Shown piece after piece: positions 24,545 to 32,612 of a DNA stretch of 38,615 nucleotides. The notes below the pieces were generated by a model, which saw only the letters and a list, made by a program, of their open reading frames with translations, ran no database searches and had not been told where the DNA came from. Where the stretch lies: NCBI GenBank assembly GCA_017439555.1, contig JAFSIZ010000125.1, forward strand, positions 1 through 38,615. Reading direction: 5' to 3'. Position 1 is the first letter of the stretch. Each line of letters begins with the position of its first letter. Source of the stretch: Oscillospiraceae bacterium. Lineage in GTDB: Bacteria; Bacillota; Clostridia; Oscillospirales; JAAYXM01. The translations under genes were made by a program, and so were the position numbers.

Positions 24545-24612
24545 TACACTTACTCCACCTTATCTGTATACTTTCAGAAAAACCAAGCAGTTACCTATTA
24601 TCAATTGAATTT

Positions 24613-24641
24613 ATTATATCACAAGTTCTTTTTGAATGCAA
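24613..24641 (-). promoter_or_regulatory. SigA promoter of the nnrE-MBL operon
   Basis: TTGCAT (24636-24641), 17 bp, TATAAT (24613-24618), minus strand. Confidence 0.65.
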
Positions 24642-24675
24642 AAAGCTCTTAATCCGAAATCGGATCAAGAGCTTT
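24640..24675 (-). terminator. Terminator of the TPR-membrane protein operon
   Basis: Fifteen-bp hairpin AAAGCTCTTAATCCG (24642-24656) with 24661-24675, one G-U pair in the RNA, followed by a T-run on the minus strand. Confidence 0.88.
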
Positions 24676-24682
24676 ACTGACA

Positions 24683-25129
24683 TTAATCTCTTTTTGTATA
24701 TCTGTTTCCGTAGACGTCCTCGCCTTTGGAGTTTATCGTTGCCCTTCTGCCCGTATCTCTTCCATACGAATCAACAACAACTACTTCCTCCCAATCTTCA
24801 CATAACGAATTGAAGAGCGCCAATAGTGGAAGTCCGATTATCAGACATACGGCAAAAAATCTTACAAAGAGCCAAAAACCGTATATCAAAAAATGTACCG
24901 TGTCATAAAACCACTGTGACTTTTCATGGCGTATGACCGAAAGAAAAGCAATCAAACCCCCAATCACGGTCATAATTATGCCCGGAAGCAAAAAGAAATG
25001 ATCCTCCATAATGCATCCTGCAATTGCAGCACCTATACCAATCAGACACAATGATGCCGCAATATATGCCCGCAAACCTCTCCATTTCCACAAAATGAAA
25101 ATTATGACAGCTAAAACAATAATTCCCAT
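24683..25129 (-). CDS. Hypothetical membrane protein
   Basis: A 148-residue protein with three to four membrane helices (IIVLAVIIFILWKWRG; AYIAASLCLIGIGAAIAGC; FFLLPGIIMTVIGGLIAFL; FWLFVRFFAVCLIIGLPLL). A charged C-terminal tail has DWEEVVVVDSYGRDTGRRA. ATG 25129 lies 10 bp after the stop of the TPR protein, so the two are co-transcribed. No family recognised. Confidence 0.7.
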   Translation of the reverse strand: MGIIVLAVIIFILWKWRGLRAYIAASLCLIGIGAAIAGCIMEDHFFLLPGIIMTVIGGLIAFLSVIRHEKSQWFYDTVHFLIYGFWLFVRFFAVCLIIGLPLLALFNSLCEDWEEVVVVDSYGRDTGRRATINSKGEDVYGNRYTKRD

Positions 25130-25139
25130 ATTATATTTT

Positions 25140-26273
25140 TCATTCCTTCCCGAAAAAGCGCATAATTTTGCTGATAATCCCATCTATACCCGAGGCCGCT
25201 TTAGGCGGAGTATTATGTAGGGCAATCAGTGCTTCCTTGTATGACTGACAAGACATAACATCAGGAGCTTCTCCCGGAGCATATGAGACCGAAATATCAG
25301 GATGTCTGCCATTTCTCATCATATTTTCAACGGTACGCCCATATTTCTTCATCATAGCGGCATACTCATTATATACATCACCAAACGTGCTCATAATATC
25401 TTCACGTTCTTCCTCATCCAGCTTACTCAGAAAACACTGTGCGCGTTTGAAGTGCCAATCTGCACGGAAATAGGCCTCCGCTGAATGAGTGTGCCGCGAA
25501 ACGTATAAATTACATAAGCTTCGGATAAGCTCAGCTATAGCAGGCTGCCCGGAGCGCTCAATTCCTTCACATGCATCAACCGCAATCTCAAACCACTCTT
25601 CCCTATCCTTCCCGGCTGCTTTGCTTTGCCCTATTCTCACAGCGTTGCTGAGATGCCCTGCAATCCCTTCCGCGTCTGTAAGTTCAACCGCAAGCTCTCC
25701 CCGACACGCCATATTTACCATCATTTCCGCCATGCGTGCAAGCATCACACAATGTGCCTTACTCATTTCTTCCGGAGCATCACCAAGACATTTAAAATAC
25801 TTTTGCATTGAATGTGAAATAAAATCAACCGCCAATTCATTGGTTGCCGCATATTCCTGTGAATCCAACGTTGCACAAGCTGCATTGCGCATATCTATAC
25901 CGGCCAAAGCGTACACCATTCCAAGATATGCCGTTGCTTCCTTCTTTCCCATCTTCTCTGCTTCTGAAAACCAATTATCAGCTTCTTCATACATTTCTGC
26001 TGACATATAAAGAACGCCACCTAAAATCCATGACTCAGCTACATCACTCGGATCTTCTTCCGTATGTACAGCTCGTTTTAAATAAGCTATCGCCTTTTCC
26101 GGATCAGCCTCAGTACCCATACCATGGCCATAGCAGAAGCCCAATATATAATTGACGCTATCCGGCGCATCGCTGTCGAGCTGCCTTGCTGCCCCAAAAG
26201 CTTCATAATCGCGGTCATCTGCTATCATTTCCCAGATTTTTGATTTTCGTTCCATAAGCATTTCATTTGTCAT
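25140..26273 (-). CDS. TPR/Sel1-like repeat protein
   Basis: A 377-residue soluble, mostly helical protein. Sel1/TPR-like repeats are visible: SVNYILGFCYGHGMGTEADP, then EKAIAYLKRAV; GVLYMSAEMYEEADNWFSEA; and KEATAYLGMVYALAG. The later half is less regular. No catalytic motif is seen; a scaffold or protein-binding role is inferred. ATG 26273 has a strong TAGGAGGGG ribosome site. It shares an operon with the small membrane protein downstream, and a hairpin separates it from the gene upstream. Confidence 0.82.
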   Translation of the reverse strand: MTNEMLMERKSKIWEMIADDRDYEAFGAARQLDSDAPDSVNYILGFCYGHGMGTEADPEKAIAYLKRAVHTEEDPSDVAESWILGGVLYMSAEMYEEADNWFSEAEKMGKKEATAYLGMVYALAGIDMRNAACATLDSQEYAATNELAVDFISHSMQKYFKCLGDAPEEMSKAHCVMLARMAEMMVNMACRGELAVELTDAEGIAGHLSNAVRIGQSKAAGKDREEWFEIAVDACEGIERSGQPAIAELIRSLCNLYVSRHTHSAEAYFRADWHFKRAQCFLSKLDEEEREDIMSTFGDVYNEYAAMMKKYGRTVENMMRNGRHPDISVSYAPGEAPDVMSCQSYKEALIALHNTPPKAASGIDGIISKIMRFFGKE

Positions 26274-26294
26274 AAAATTCCCCTCCTAAACCAA

Positions 26295-26318
26295 ACGACC
26301 GTAATCATATACGGTCGT
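26295..26318 (-). terminator. Hairpin between two membrane/TPR genes
   Basis: ACGACCGTA (26295-26303) pairs with TACGGTCGT (26310-26318). On the minus strand the tail is only TTTGGTTT, so it may be a weak terminator or attenuator just before the TPR gene ribosome site. Confidence 0.5.
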
Positions 26319-26331
26319 GTAAGGTGTTAAC

Positions 26332-26757
26332 TCAGTCTTCGCGATGAATTATATAGTCGATGATCCAATAGAAACAAACGAACTTGAATATAGTCCATTC
26401 TATTTTCCAGAAAGTTCCGAATCCGGCTACGAACATCGGCCATATAACGTTTCCGTCTCCGTTCTCGTTTGCCTTCTTCTGCGCCAAAAATCCAATCAAA
26501 ACGCCGATTGCAAGGAATACAAGACCAACAATGAGACCTGTAATCTCCGGATTGATACTTTCAACAAACAATGATAAAATACCGCAAATCGCAGCCCAGG
26601 TTCCGCTTACAGTACATGTTATAAAGAACCAAGCCTTCACAGGGCCGAAATACTCGGCATATTCTGCATACAAAGCCTCTCTTTTATTGTATCCGTAAAT
26701 TCCAAAACCAATAAGCACAAACGACAGAATTACCAAAAAGACCATTCCTACTTCCAT
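26332..26757 (-). CDS. Four-helix hypothetical membrane protein
   Basis: A 141-residue membrane protein of unknown family. It starts MEVGMVFLVILSFVLIGFGI, then has helices around WFFITCTVSGTWAAICGIL, ITGLIVGLVFLAIGVLIGFL and FVCFYWIIDYIIH. ATG 26757 is chosen because GGGGGGAG lies just upstream; the GTG 12 codons earlier (26793) overlaps the -10 box. It is transcribed divergently from the Xre regulator from a promoter overlapped by a palindromic operator, so it is probably repressed by that regulator. Confidence 0.72.
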   Translation of the reverse strand: MEVGMVFLVILSFVLIGFGIYGYNKREALYAEYAEYFGPVKAWFFITCTVSGTWAAICGILSLFVESINPEITGLIVGLVFLAIGVLIGFLAQKKANENGDGNVIWPMFVAGFGTFWKIEWTIFKFVCFYWIIDYIIHRED

Positions 26758-26793
26758 TTTTCTCCCCCCTTTGTCGAATTTTGTAACAAACAC

Positions 26794-26822
26794 ATTTTAC
26801 CACACCTTAAAGTTGTTGTCAA
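26794..26822 (-). promoter_or_regulatory. Promoter overlapped by Xre-type operator
   Basis: TTGACA (26817-26822), 17 bp, TAAAAT (26794-26799) on the minus strand. The -35 box lies in the operator at 26811-26830. Confidence 0.8.
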
Positions 26823-26830
26823 TAACAACT
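26811..26830. promoter_or_regulatory. Palindromic operator AGTTGTT-N6-AACAACT
   Basis: Perfect 7-bp dyad at 26811-26817 and 26824-26830 between divergent genes. A further half-site AGTTGTT is at 26858-26864, closer to xre. It is the likely binding site of the Xre protein. Confidence 0.65.
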
Positions 26831-26891
26831 AATAAGTTTTTTCTTGAAGTATAATATAGTTGTTAAAATATAAAGTGAGAGGTGAATAAAA

Positions 26892-27218
26892 ATGGTTAAA
26901 AATCTCAAACTTTTGCGTAACAATGCAGGAATAAGTCAGCAAAAACTATCGGAAATATTAATGGTAAGCCAGCAATCAATAAACAAATATGAAAACCATA
27001 ACATAGAACCGGACATTGATACTCTGATCCGACTTGCAGATTATTTTAATGTTTCAATCGATTACCTCGTTGGACGTACCGATAATATTTCAAACATTCC
27101 GGATACCCCAACATCATTTGAAATGAAACTTTTAAAAGATCTTCGCAGACTTTCCGATGAGCAAAAAAAACATTTTGCAGCTTTAATTGAAAGCTGTGCC
27201 AATCTCCCGAATGAATAA
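26892..27218 (+). CDS. Xre-family HTH regulator
   Basis: A 108-residue protein with an N-terminal Cro/CI helix-turn-helix (about residues 4-62): LRNNAGISQQKLSEILMVSQ is the start of the HTH, followed by SINKYENHNIEPDIDTLIRLADYF and the conserved end VSIDYLVGRTD. The short C-terminus (70-108) is helical and may dimerise. ATG 26892 has GAGAGGTG. It is divergent from the membrane protein at 26757 with a palindromic operator between, so autorepression and control of that gene are likely. Its stop codon lies in the stem of the following terminator. Confidence 0.9.
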   Translation: MVKNLKLLRNNAGISQQKLSEILMVSQQSINKYENHNIEPDIDTLIRLADYFNVSIDYLVGRTDNISNIPDTPTSFEMKLLKDLRRLSDEQKKHFAALIESCANLPNE

Positions 27219-27266
27219 AGAAACCGCAGAAATTCCAAAATCGGAATTTCTGCGGTTTCTTTATTC
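27213..27266. terminator. 24-bp perfect palindrome, bidirectional terminator
   Basis: GAATAAAGAAACC... at 27213-27236 is a perfect inverted match of 27243-27266, with a 6-base loop. It carries the xre stop and touches the trkH stop (27265-27267). T-runs follow in one direction (AATTTTTC). Confidence 0.9.
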
Positions 27267-28704
27267 AATTTTTCTTCCATGTCTGCGGAAGGAACAGAAT
27301 TATGACCGGGAAGAGCTCAAGCCTTCCGCAAATCATATTTATTATGAAAACTATCTTTGAAAGAATCGAGAAATCCGCAAAGTTTCCTGCAGGGCCGACA
27401 ACATCAAGCCCCGGACCTACGTTATTGAGCGTTGCGGCAACAGCTGTTACGTTTGTCTCAAAGCTGTATCCGTCTAGCGAGATGAGAATGACGGATGCCG
27501 CAAAAATCAGGACATAGCACATCATAAAAGCATTAATATGCTTTACGGTGTCATCGTCCACCTTTTTGCCGCTGACGTTTATCGTTTTGACACTTCGCGG
27601 ATGAATCAACGTCATAAATTCGCGACTGAGGGATTTGAGCAAAATCAGAATTCGGGAGACCTTGATTCCTCCTCCCGTTGAGCCTGCGCAAGCACCTATG
27701 AACATAAGCAGAACAAGTATTGTTTTTGAAAACGCCGGCCAAAGATTGAAGTCAACCGTTGAAAATCCGGAGGTTGAGATTATAGATGCTACTGTAAATG
27801 CAGAATGGTGCAGAGCTTCAAAAAAGCCGCCAAACAATTTGAAGTTATTTAGCGTTATAAACAGAATCGAGGTGATAACGACAACTGCGAACATCCGAAG
27901 CTCTTCATTTTTCCAAATTGATTTGAACTTGCCTGCAATCAAGAGAAAATATATTGTAAAGTTAACGGAAAACAGCAGCATAAACACGGTCACAACACCC
28001 TGAATATACTCACCATATCCGCCAATGCTTGTGTTCCTTATTCCGAATCCGCCCGTTCCCGCAGTTCCGAATGCGGTCGTCACCGCGTCAAAAAGCGGCA
28101 TTCTTCCAATGAGAAGAAAGACGATCTGCAGCACCGTCAAACCTATATAAATCCCATAAAGCGCTTTCGCCGTCATTCCCGCCTTCGGAAGAATTTTTTC
28201 CACCTTTGGTCCCGGAGACTCAGCGCGCATAAGCTGCATATTATTTCCGCCCGCAAGCGGAGCGATTGCCATCACGAACATAAGAACGCCCATTCCGCCT
28301 ATCCAATGAGTGAAGCTTCGCCAGAAAAGCATACAGTGACTCAGTTTCTCAACATCGCGCAGAATTGTTGCACCCGTGGTCGTAAAACCCGATGCGGTCT
28401 CAAATATACAATCGACAAAATTCGGAATCTCGCGTGAAAAGAAGAACGGCAAAGCGCCGATGATGCTCATTATAACCCAGGCTATCGCAACAGTCGCAAG
28501 ACCTTCTCTTGCATATAGCTCTTTATTCTTCGGCCGCAAACATATAAGCGGAATTCCGACAGCAAGACAGAGCAATATCACAGGAAGAAACGCAAACCCC
28601 GCTCTTTCCTGATAACAAAGCGCCACAAGCCCCGGCAGAAGCATAGCTATTGCATCAAAAAGAAGAATATAGCCGTTGAGCTTAAAAACCAATTTAAAAT
28701 TCAT
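27265..28704 (-). CDS. trkH: TrkH potassium uptake channel subunit
   Basis: A 479-residue membrane protein of the TrkH/KtrB superfamily. Four pore repeats with selectivity-filter glycines are seen: ETASGFTTTGATIL, TAFGTAGTGGFGIRN, ASIISTSGFSTVD and LNNVGPGLD. FIGACAGSTGGGIKVSRI is the conserved loop after the third repeat. It forms a K+ channel gated by the cytoplasmic TrkA ring. Its ATG directly follows the trkA stop (TAAATG), so the two are translationally coupled. The ribosome site is weak (GGGG), consistent with coupling. Confidence 0.96.
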   Translation of the reverse strand: MNFKLVFKLNGYILLFDAIAMLLPGLVALCYQERAGFAFLPVILLCLAVGIPLICLRPKNKELYAREGLATVAIAWVIMSIIGALPFFFSREIPNFVDCIFETASGFTTTGATILRDVEKLSHCMLFWRSFTHWIGGMGVLMFVMAIAPLAGGNNMQLMRAESPGPKVEKILPKAGMTAKALYGIYIGLTVLQIVFLLIGRMPLFDAVTTAFGTAGTGGFGIRNTSIGGYGEYIQGVVTVFMLLFSVNFTIYFLLIAGKFKSIWKNEELRMFAVVVITSILFITLNNFKLFGGFFEALHHSAFTVASIISTSGFSTVDFNLWPAFSKTILVLLMFIGACAGSTGGGIKVSRILILLKSLSREFMTLIHPRSVKTINVSGKKVDDDTVKHINAFMMCYVLIFAASVILISLDGYSFETNVTAVAATLNNVGPGLDVVGPAGNFADFSILSKIVFIINMICGRLELFPVIILFLPQTWKKN

Positions 28705-30078
28705 TTATATCCCCATCTCGCTATCCAATATCTGTTCGAGTCTGCTTATTCCCTTGTGAGTCGTAACAACTATAACCGTATCTCCGAGCTGAATGCTGTC
28801 CTTACCGCCCGGGGTAAAGGTTTCACCGTTTCTCGTTATACAAGCGACAAGCGTACCCTTTCTGATGTTGAGGTCTGCAAAGGTCACCCCGAGAATCTCG
28901 GATTGCTGGCGTATTCTGAACTCAAGGGCCTCGACTCTGTCATCAACAATGCGATGAAGCGATTCCATGCTTGCTTCCCAAGAATTCTGCATCACGCGGA
29001 CATATCTGAGAATATAGTCTGCAGTGATGTGTTTCGGATAGACAACGCTGCCTATCGGCATTCCTCTCAGCACATCATCGAAATCAAAATGTTTTATCTT
29101 TGTTATTATCTTCGCATCCGGAACCTGCTGGTGTGCGTATATCGACATAAGCACGTTCTGCTCATCCACGCCTGTGAGGCTGAGCACGGCATCAGCGTTT
29201 TCGATGCGCTCTTCGTGGAGAACATGGTTATTTGTGCCGTCTCCGTTTATTATCATAGCATCCGGCAAAAGCTCGCTGAGCTCCTCACAACGTTCTTTGT
29301 CTATTTCGATTATCTTCACGCGAAGACCGGATTCAAGAAGCTTTTTCGTGAGGTAATAGGTTATTCTTCCGCCGCCGAGAATCACGACATTTTTTATCTT
29401 TGATGCAACGGCACCAACCTTTGCAAAAAAATCATTCGCGACTTTGATCGGCGCAACAAACGAGATTATGTCACCCTCGCGAAGGATGAAATCACCCGTC
29501 GGAACAAAGACCTCATCTCCTCTTTCAACAGCACAGATAAACACCGTTGTTTTGAGGTGGGTGCGAAGCTGATGGATGCGGAGCTCGTCAAGCACAGAGC
29601 CTTCGGGGATCGCATATTTCATAATTTCAACGCGGCCCTTTGCGAAGGTTTCAACCTGTATTGCCGAGGGAAATCTCAGAAGTCTTGAAATTTCGTTTGC
29701 TGCGGCAAGCTCAGGATTGATTGCAAGACTCAAGCCGAGATCGTCTTTTATCAGGTTTATACCATCTGCGTATATGGGATTGCGAACTCGCGCAATCGTG
29801 TTTTTTGCACCGAGCTTTTTTGCGATAAGACAACTGAGAAGATTTATCTCATCCGAGCGCGTCATTGCAATCAGCAGATCGCAATCATCCACCTCTGCCT
29901 CTCTCAGCACAGACGCCGATTCACCGTGTCCCTCAACACACATTACATCCAGGGTGTTTCCGATCTCCTCAAGCTTTTCGGGATCTGTATCTATTACCAC
30001 TATACTGTGTTTTTCTGCGGCAAGCTCTTTTACAAGCGTTGTACCGACCTTTCCGCAACCGACAACAATTATATTCAA
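28705..30078 (-). CDS. trkA: TrkA potassium uptake regulatory subunit
   Basis: A 457-residue cytoplasmic protein with two RCK repeats. The first NAD-binding fold starts MNIIVVGCGKVGTTLVKEL with GxGxxG; the second, at about residue 230, has NVVILGGGRITYYLTKKLL. Each is followed by a TrkA_C domain (about 140-220 and 372-457). It gates TrkH in response to nucleotide (NAD(H), ATP/ADP, or c-di-AMP at RCK_C domains, by family knowledge). The start is TTG at 30078 with AAGGGGAG upstream; there is no nearby ATG in frame, so TTG is used. Confidence 0.96.
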   Translation of the reverse strand: MNIIVVGCGKVGTTLVKELAAEKHSIVVIDTDPEKLEEIGNTLDVMCVEGHGESASVLREAEVDDCDLLIAMTRSDEINLLSCLIAKKLGAKNTIARVRNPIYADGINLIKDDLGLSLAINPELAAANEISRLLRFPSAIQVETFAKGRVEIMKYAIPEGSVLDELRIHQLRTHLKTTVFICAVERGDEVFVPTGDFILREGDIISFVAPIKVANDFFAKVGAVASKIKNVVILGGGRITYYLTKKLLESGLRVKIIEIDKERCEELSELLPDAMIINGDGTNNHVLHEERIENADAVLSLTGVDEQNVLMSIYAHQQVPDAKIITKIKHFDFDDVLRGMPIGSVVYPKHITADYILRYVRVMQNSWEASMESLHRIVDDRVEALEFRIRQQSEILGVTFADLNIRKGTLVACITRNGETFTPGGKDSIQLGDTVIVVTTHKGISRLEQILDSEMGI

Positions 30079-30115
30079 ACAAGACTCCCCTTACAAATAA
30101 TAATTTGTATTGCCT

Positions 30116-30144
30116 ATTGTACCACTTTTAAATATATTTCGCAA
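30116..30144 (-). promoter_or_regulatory. SigA promoter of trkA-trkH
   Basis: TTGCGA (30139-30144), 17 bp, TACAAT (30116-30121), minus strand. Confidence 0.65.
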
Positions 30145-30199
30145 TCACTTTTTTAATATTTCCCAATTGTTTACACGGAATTAATCTGACTGTTTAAAC

Positions 30200-30235
30200 A
30201 AAAGGAGAAATCACAGCAATGTGATTTCTCCTTTT
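30200..30235. terminator. Terminator of the ferritin gene
   Basis: Perfect 16-bp inverted repeat (30200-30215, 30220-30235), loop GCAA, A-run and T-run arms. Confidence 0.92.
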
Positions 30236-30237
30236 CA

Positions 30238-30750
30238 TTACAGCACAAGTGACGGTGCGGCATACACGCGAGCTTTGAGCTCGCTGTTGAGCATATAGAG
30301 ACTCTTCGGATCCGATCCGAAAAGCTCCATTTTCGTGATGAGATCGTTTGCGTTCTCTTCCTCTTCTCCCTGTTCTTTAACGAACCAGTCAAGGAACTGC
30401 ATCGCGCGGAAATCCTTTACCTCATATGCAGCTGCATAGATATCATTAATCAATGATGTGACATATTCCTCGTGCTCAAGACCTGCTTTAAGCACGCTCA
30501 TATCACTGTCAAGCACTCTATCGGGCTTTGCAATAGCCTCGAGAGTTACTCTCTCATTGTTGTTCTGCAGATACTGATAGAACAGCATCGCGTGATCGCG
30601 CTCTTCCTGAGCCTGAATATAATACCAGTTTGCAAAACCGTCCAGACCTCTCTCCTCAAAATAGTTGGAAAAATCGAGATAGAGATATGCAGAATAGAAC
30701 TCTTTATTTATCTGCTGGTTAATGAGATCTCTTACCTTTTTATCCATCAT
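30238..30750 (-). CDS. ftnA: Ferritin
   Basis: A 170-residue bacterial non-haem ferritin. The ferroxidase residues are in INKEFYSAYLYLDFSNYFEE (first helix), AQEERDHAMLFYQYL (ExxRDHA second helix) and a later VKEQGEEEENAN. It oxidises Fe2+ and stores it as mineral in a 24-subunit shell in the cytoplasm. Two ATG codons occur in a row (30750, 30747) after AGGAGG; the first is used. It is monocistronic with promoter 30798-30826 and its own terminator. Confidence 0.96.
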   Translation of the reverse strand: MMDKKVRDLINQQINKEFYSAYLYLDFSNYFEERGLDGFANWYYIQAQEERDHAMLFYQYLQNNNERVTLEAIAKPDRVLDSDMSVLKAGLEHEEYVTSLINDIYAAAYEVKDFRAMQFLDWFVKEQGEEEENANDLITKMELFGSDPKSLYMLNSELKARVYAAPSLVL

Positions 30751-30797
30751 AATTTTTAACCTCCTTTAAAGTTAATCAGAAACATTCTGTTATTAGC

Positions 30798-30826
30798 ATT
30801 ATATCACTCAATCTCAAAAAATACAA
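30798..30826 (-). promoter_or_regulatory. SigA promoter of the ferritin gene
   Basis: TTGTAT (30821-30826), 17 bp, TATAAT (30798-30803), minus strand. Confidence 0.65.
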
Positions 30827-30882
30827 TGTATGTTTTGTAAATTTTATTGTTGAAATCTTTGCGACATTCCGCTCTGTCACCT

Positions 30883-31707
30883 TTATATTTCAAGCCCTTT
30901 TCCCGCCGGCACGCAATAAACCTCTTTGCGATGCTCAAACCAGACATCAACTGCAGACGGATTCCTGAAAAGCTTTTTGTCAAAGCTCATCTCCAGGCGT
31001 TCATATGCCTTCACATATTCGTATATCTCTATATTCGTTGCATACCATATTTCATCATGACCGCCTGTTTGCTCTGCAAACCTTTCTATCACATCCCAGT
31101 TGTCGTCATTGTCAAATTCATAGCTGTGACCCCAAAGATAGAACAGCTCAGGAGTTCCCCACTTGTTCTGTTTTTCGACAAAGCTTTGCGCAAGAAGCGG
31201 AAGATTTTCATAATTGTGATGGCAGGTCGGATGAAGCGTAAGCCAGTTTTCAGGCAGATCAAACCTGAATGTGGCTTTTGTCGTCCTTGCATAGGCGATA
31301 TGGCATTTATCGAGAATATCAACCACCTGTTCGCTATATGTTCCAAACGGATATGCCATACCTCTCGCTATTGTGCCATAGTCTCTTTCGATTGCCCTTC
31401 TGTCTTCAATGATTTCCGACAAAACCTCTGTCGAATCAAGCTTCTCGAGAAACGGATGTGTATACGCATGGACAGCAACCTCATGGCCCGAACCTATGTA
31501 AAGTTTTTTCGCTTCACTCAGTTTCATCCTGCCATAAAATCTCTCTCGCACAGCATCCTCCGGCAAATATGCTGCGGAGTTTATGTTAAATGTACCCTTG
31601 AGCCCATATTTGTCCATAATCCCAATGAGCCTTATGTCCTGAACAACCCCATCGTCATAGCTCAGAGTAAGTGCTTTACCTCTTCCTCCTGGAAATCTTA
31701 ATTGCAT
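30883..31707 (-). CDS. Polysaccharide deacetylase family protein (NodB-like)
   Basis: A 274-residue NodB-domain protein without signal peptide. Motif 1 is LTLSYDDGVVQDIRLI (catalytic base Asp and metal Asp), motif 2 VAVHAYTHPFLEKL (H-x3-H metal site), motif 3 ARGMAYPFGTYSE. The later LYLWGHSYEFDNDDNW is motif-4/5-like. The cytoplasmic location suggests a soluble N-acetyl or related substrate rather than peptidoglycan; the actual substrate is unknown. ATG 31707 has AGAAGGGAAG. It lies 18 bp after the CPBP gene and likely shares its transcript. Confidence 0.88.
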   Translation of the reverse strand: MQLRFPGGRGKALTLSYDDGVVQDIRLIGIMDKYGLKGTFNINSAAYLPEDAVRERFYGRMKLSEAKKLYIGSGHEVAVHAYTHPFLEKLDSTEVLSEIIEDRRAIERDYGTIARGMAYPFGTYSEQVVDILDKCHIAYARTTKATFRFDLPENWLTLHPTCHHNYENLPLLAQSFVEKQNKWGTPELFYLWGHSYEFDNDDNWDVIERFAEQTGGHDEIWYATNIEIYEYVKAYERLEMSFDKKLFRNPSAVDVWFEHRKEVYCVPAGKGLEI

Positions 31708-31725
31708 TTTTTATCTTCCCTTCTT

Positions 31726-32403
31726 TTATATTATCCCGAATAAAATAAATCCGATTGTGTTTATTGCAAAGTTCGCAAACATATGCACAAGCCACGATGT
31801 ATATATATTTCCGCTCTTGTCATTGAGATAGTTGAATATTACTCCGCCTGCAAAAAGACCGACAAGCGCAAGAACAAACACTACCGGAGAAAACCAGCCC
31901 GTCATCATTGCTATATGATACAAGGCAAATGCACCTGCGCTGAAAAGATATGCAAACCGTTTTGAAGATACCTTTGAAAGCGTCAGAAATGCAAACCCAC
32001 GGAAGAAAAATTCTTCAAGCAACGAATTTACAAATGATATATATGTTGCCACAAAAACAAAATTGTCACGGTTCACCCCGACATCTCCTGTCAGCGCGCC
32101 TGTTATCATCGAAAAATCAAACACATTTTTCAAAAGGTAATATGCGGCGAGGATGATCGCAAAAACAGCAAAACAAAGACAAAAAGCAGTCCTGAATCCT
32201 TTTTTGTTTCCTGCAAACAGACTTTTTATTTCAATCTCCTTATCAACAGCTGAGTAAATCAGCGGAAAGGCGAGAAACATAACAATTTTCACAGCGGATT
32301 TAACAGCATATCCCGGCTGTATTATTCCGTCAATCGCAGCCATAACGAGACAGCACGTGGCGACAATCGCGATTATTGAGATTTTTCTTTTTGTATTATT
32401 CAT
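31726..32403 (-). CDS. CPBP family intramembrane metalloprotease
   Basis: A 225-residue membrane protein with about six helices. The CPBP (Abi/CaaX protease) motifs are present: NSLLEEFFFRGFAF (EExxxR), ALYHIAMM (first HxxxM/N-type histidine) and SWLVHMFANFAINT (HxxxN). Family members cleave prenylated or membrane substrates and in Firmicutes sometimes act in bacteriocin immunity; no bacteriocin gene is seen here. ATG 32403 has GAAAGGCAG. It has its own promoter, part of whose -35 is in the preceding terminator. Confidence 0.88.
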   Translation of the reverse strand: MNNTKRKISIIAIVATCCLVMAAIDGIIQPGYAVKSAVKIVMFLAFPLIYSAVDKEIEIKSLFAGNKKGFRTAFCLCFAVFAIILAAYYLLKNVFDFSMITGALTGDVGVNRDNFVFVATYISFVNSLLEEFFFRGFAFLTLSKVSSKRFAYLFSAGAFALYHIAMMTGWFSPVVFVLALVGLFAGGVIFNYLNDKSGNIYTSWLVHMFANFAINTIGFILFGII

Positions 32404-32553
32404 CTTTCTGCCTTTCTAAAGGTGTATATCCTTTGAGCTCCATAGGCTTTTTCCACTCGAACACACTGTATCGGAGAGTTTTTTGTCCTTTGCTTCAAAA
32501 AGCTGAATCACATCTCGTCATTTTCATAAAAACAGACATTTGTTACCAAGCAC

Positions 32554-32582
32554 ATTATAACACATCAAAATATAAAAGACAA
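32554..32582 (-). promoter_or_regulatory. CPBP promoter embedded in a terminator arm
   Basis: TTGTCT (32577-32582), 17 bp, TATAAT (32554-32559), minus strand. The -35 box is the 3' arm of the terminator of the gene upstream. Confidence 0.6.
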
Positions 32583-32608
32583 TTTCCGCAAAGCGAAAAT
32601 TGTCTTTT
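32574..32608 (-). terminator. Terminator of the unknown gene at 32613
   Basis: Sixteen-bp hairpin (32574-32589 with 32593-32608), one G-U in the RNA, 3-base loop, TTTT arm. Confidence 0.88.
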
Positions 32609-32612
32609 ATAT

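Noticed and set aside
26833..26869. Promoter of xre
   Set aside because: TTGAAG and TAAAAT are only 14 bp apart and TATAAT at 26850 has no -35 partner; the promoter must exist but cannot be placed with confidence.
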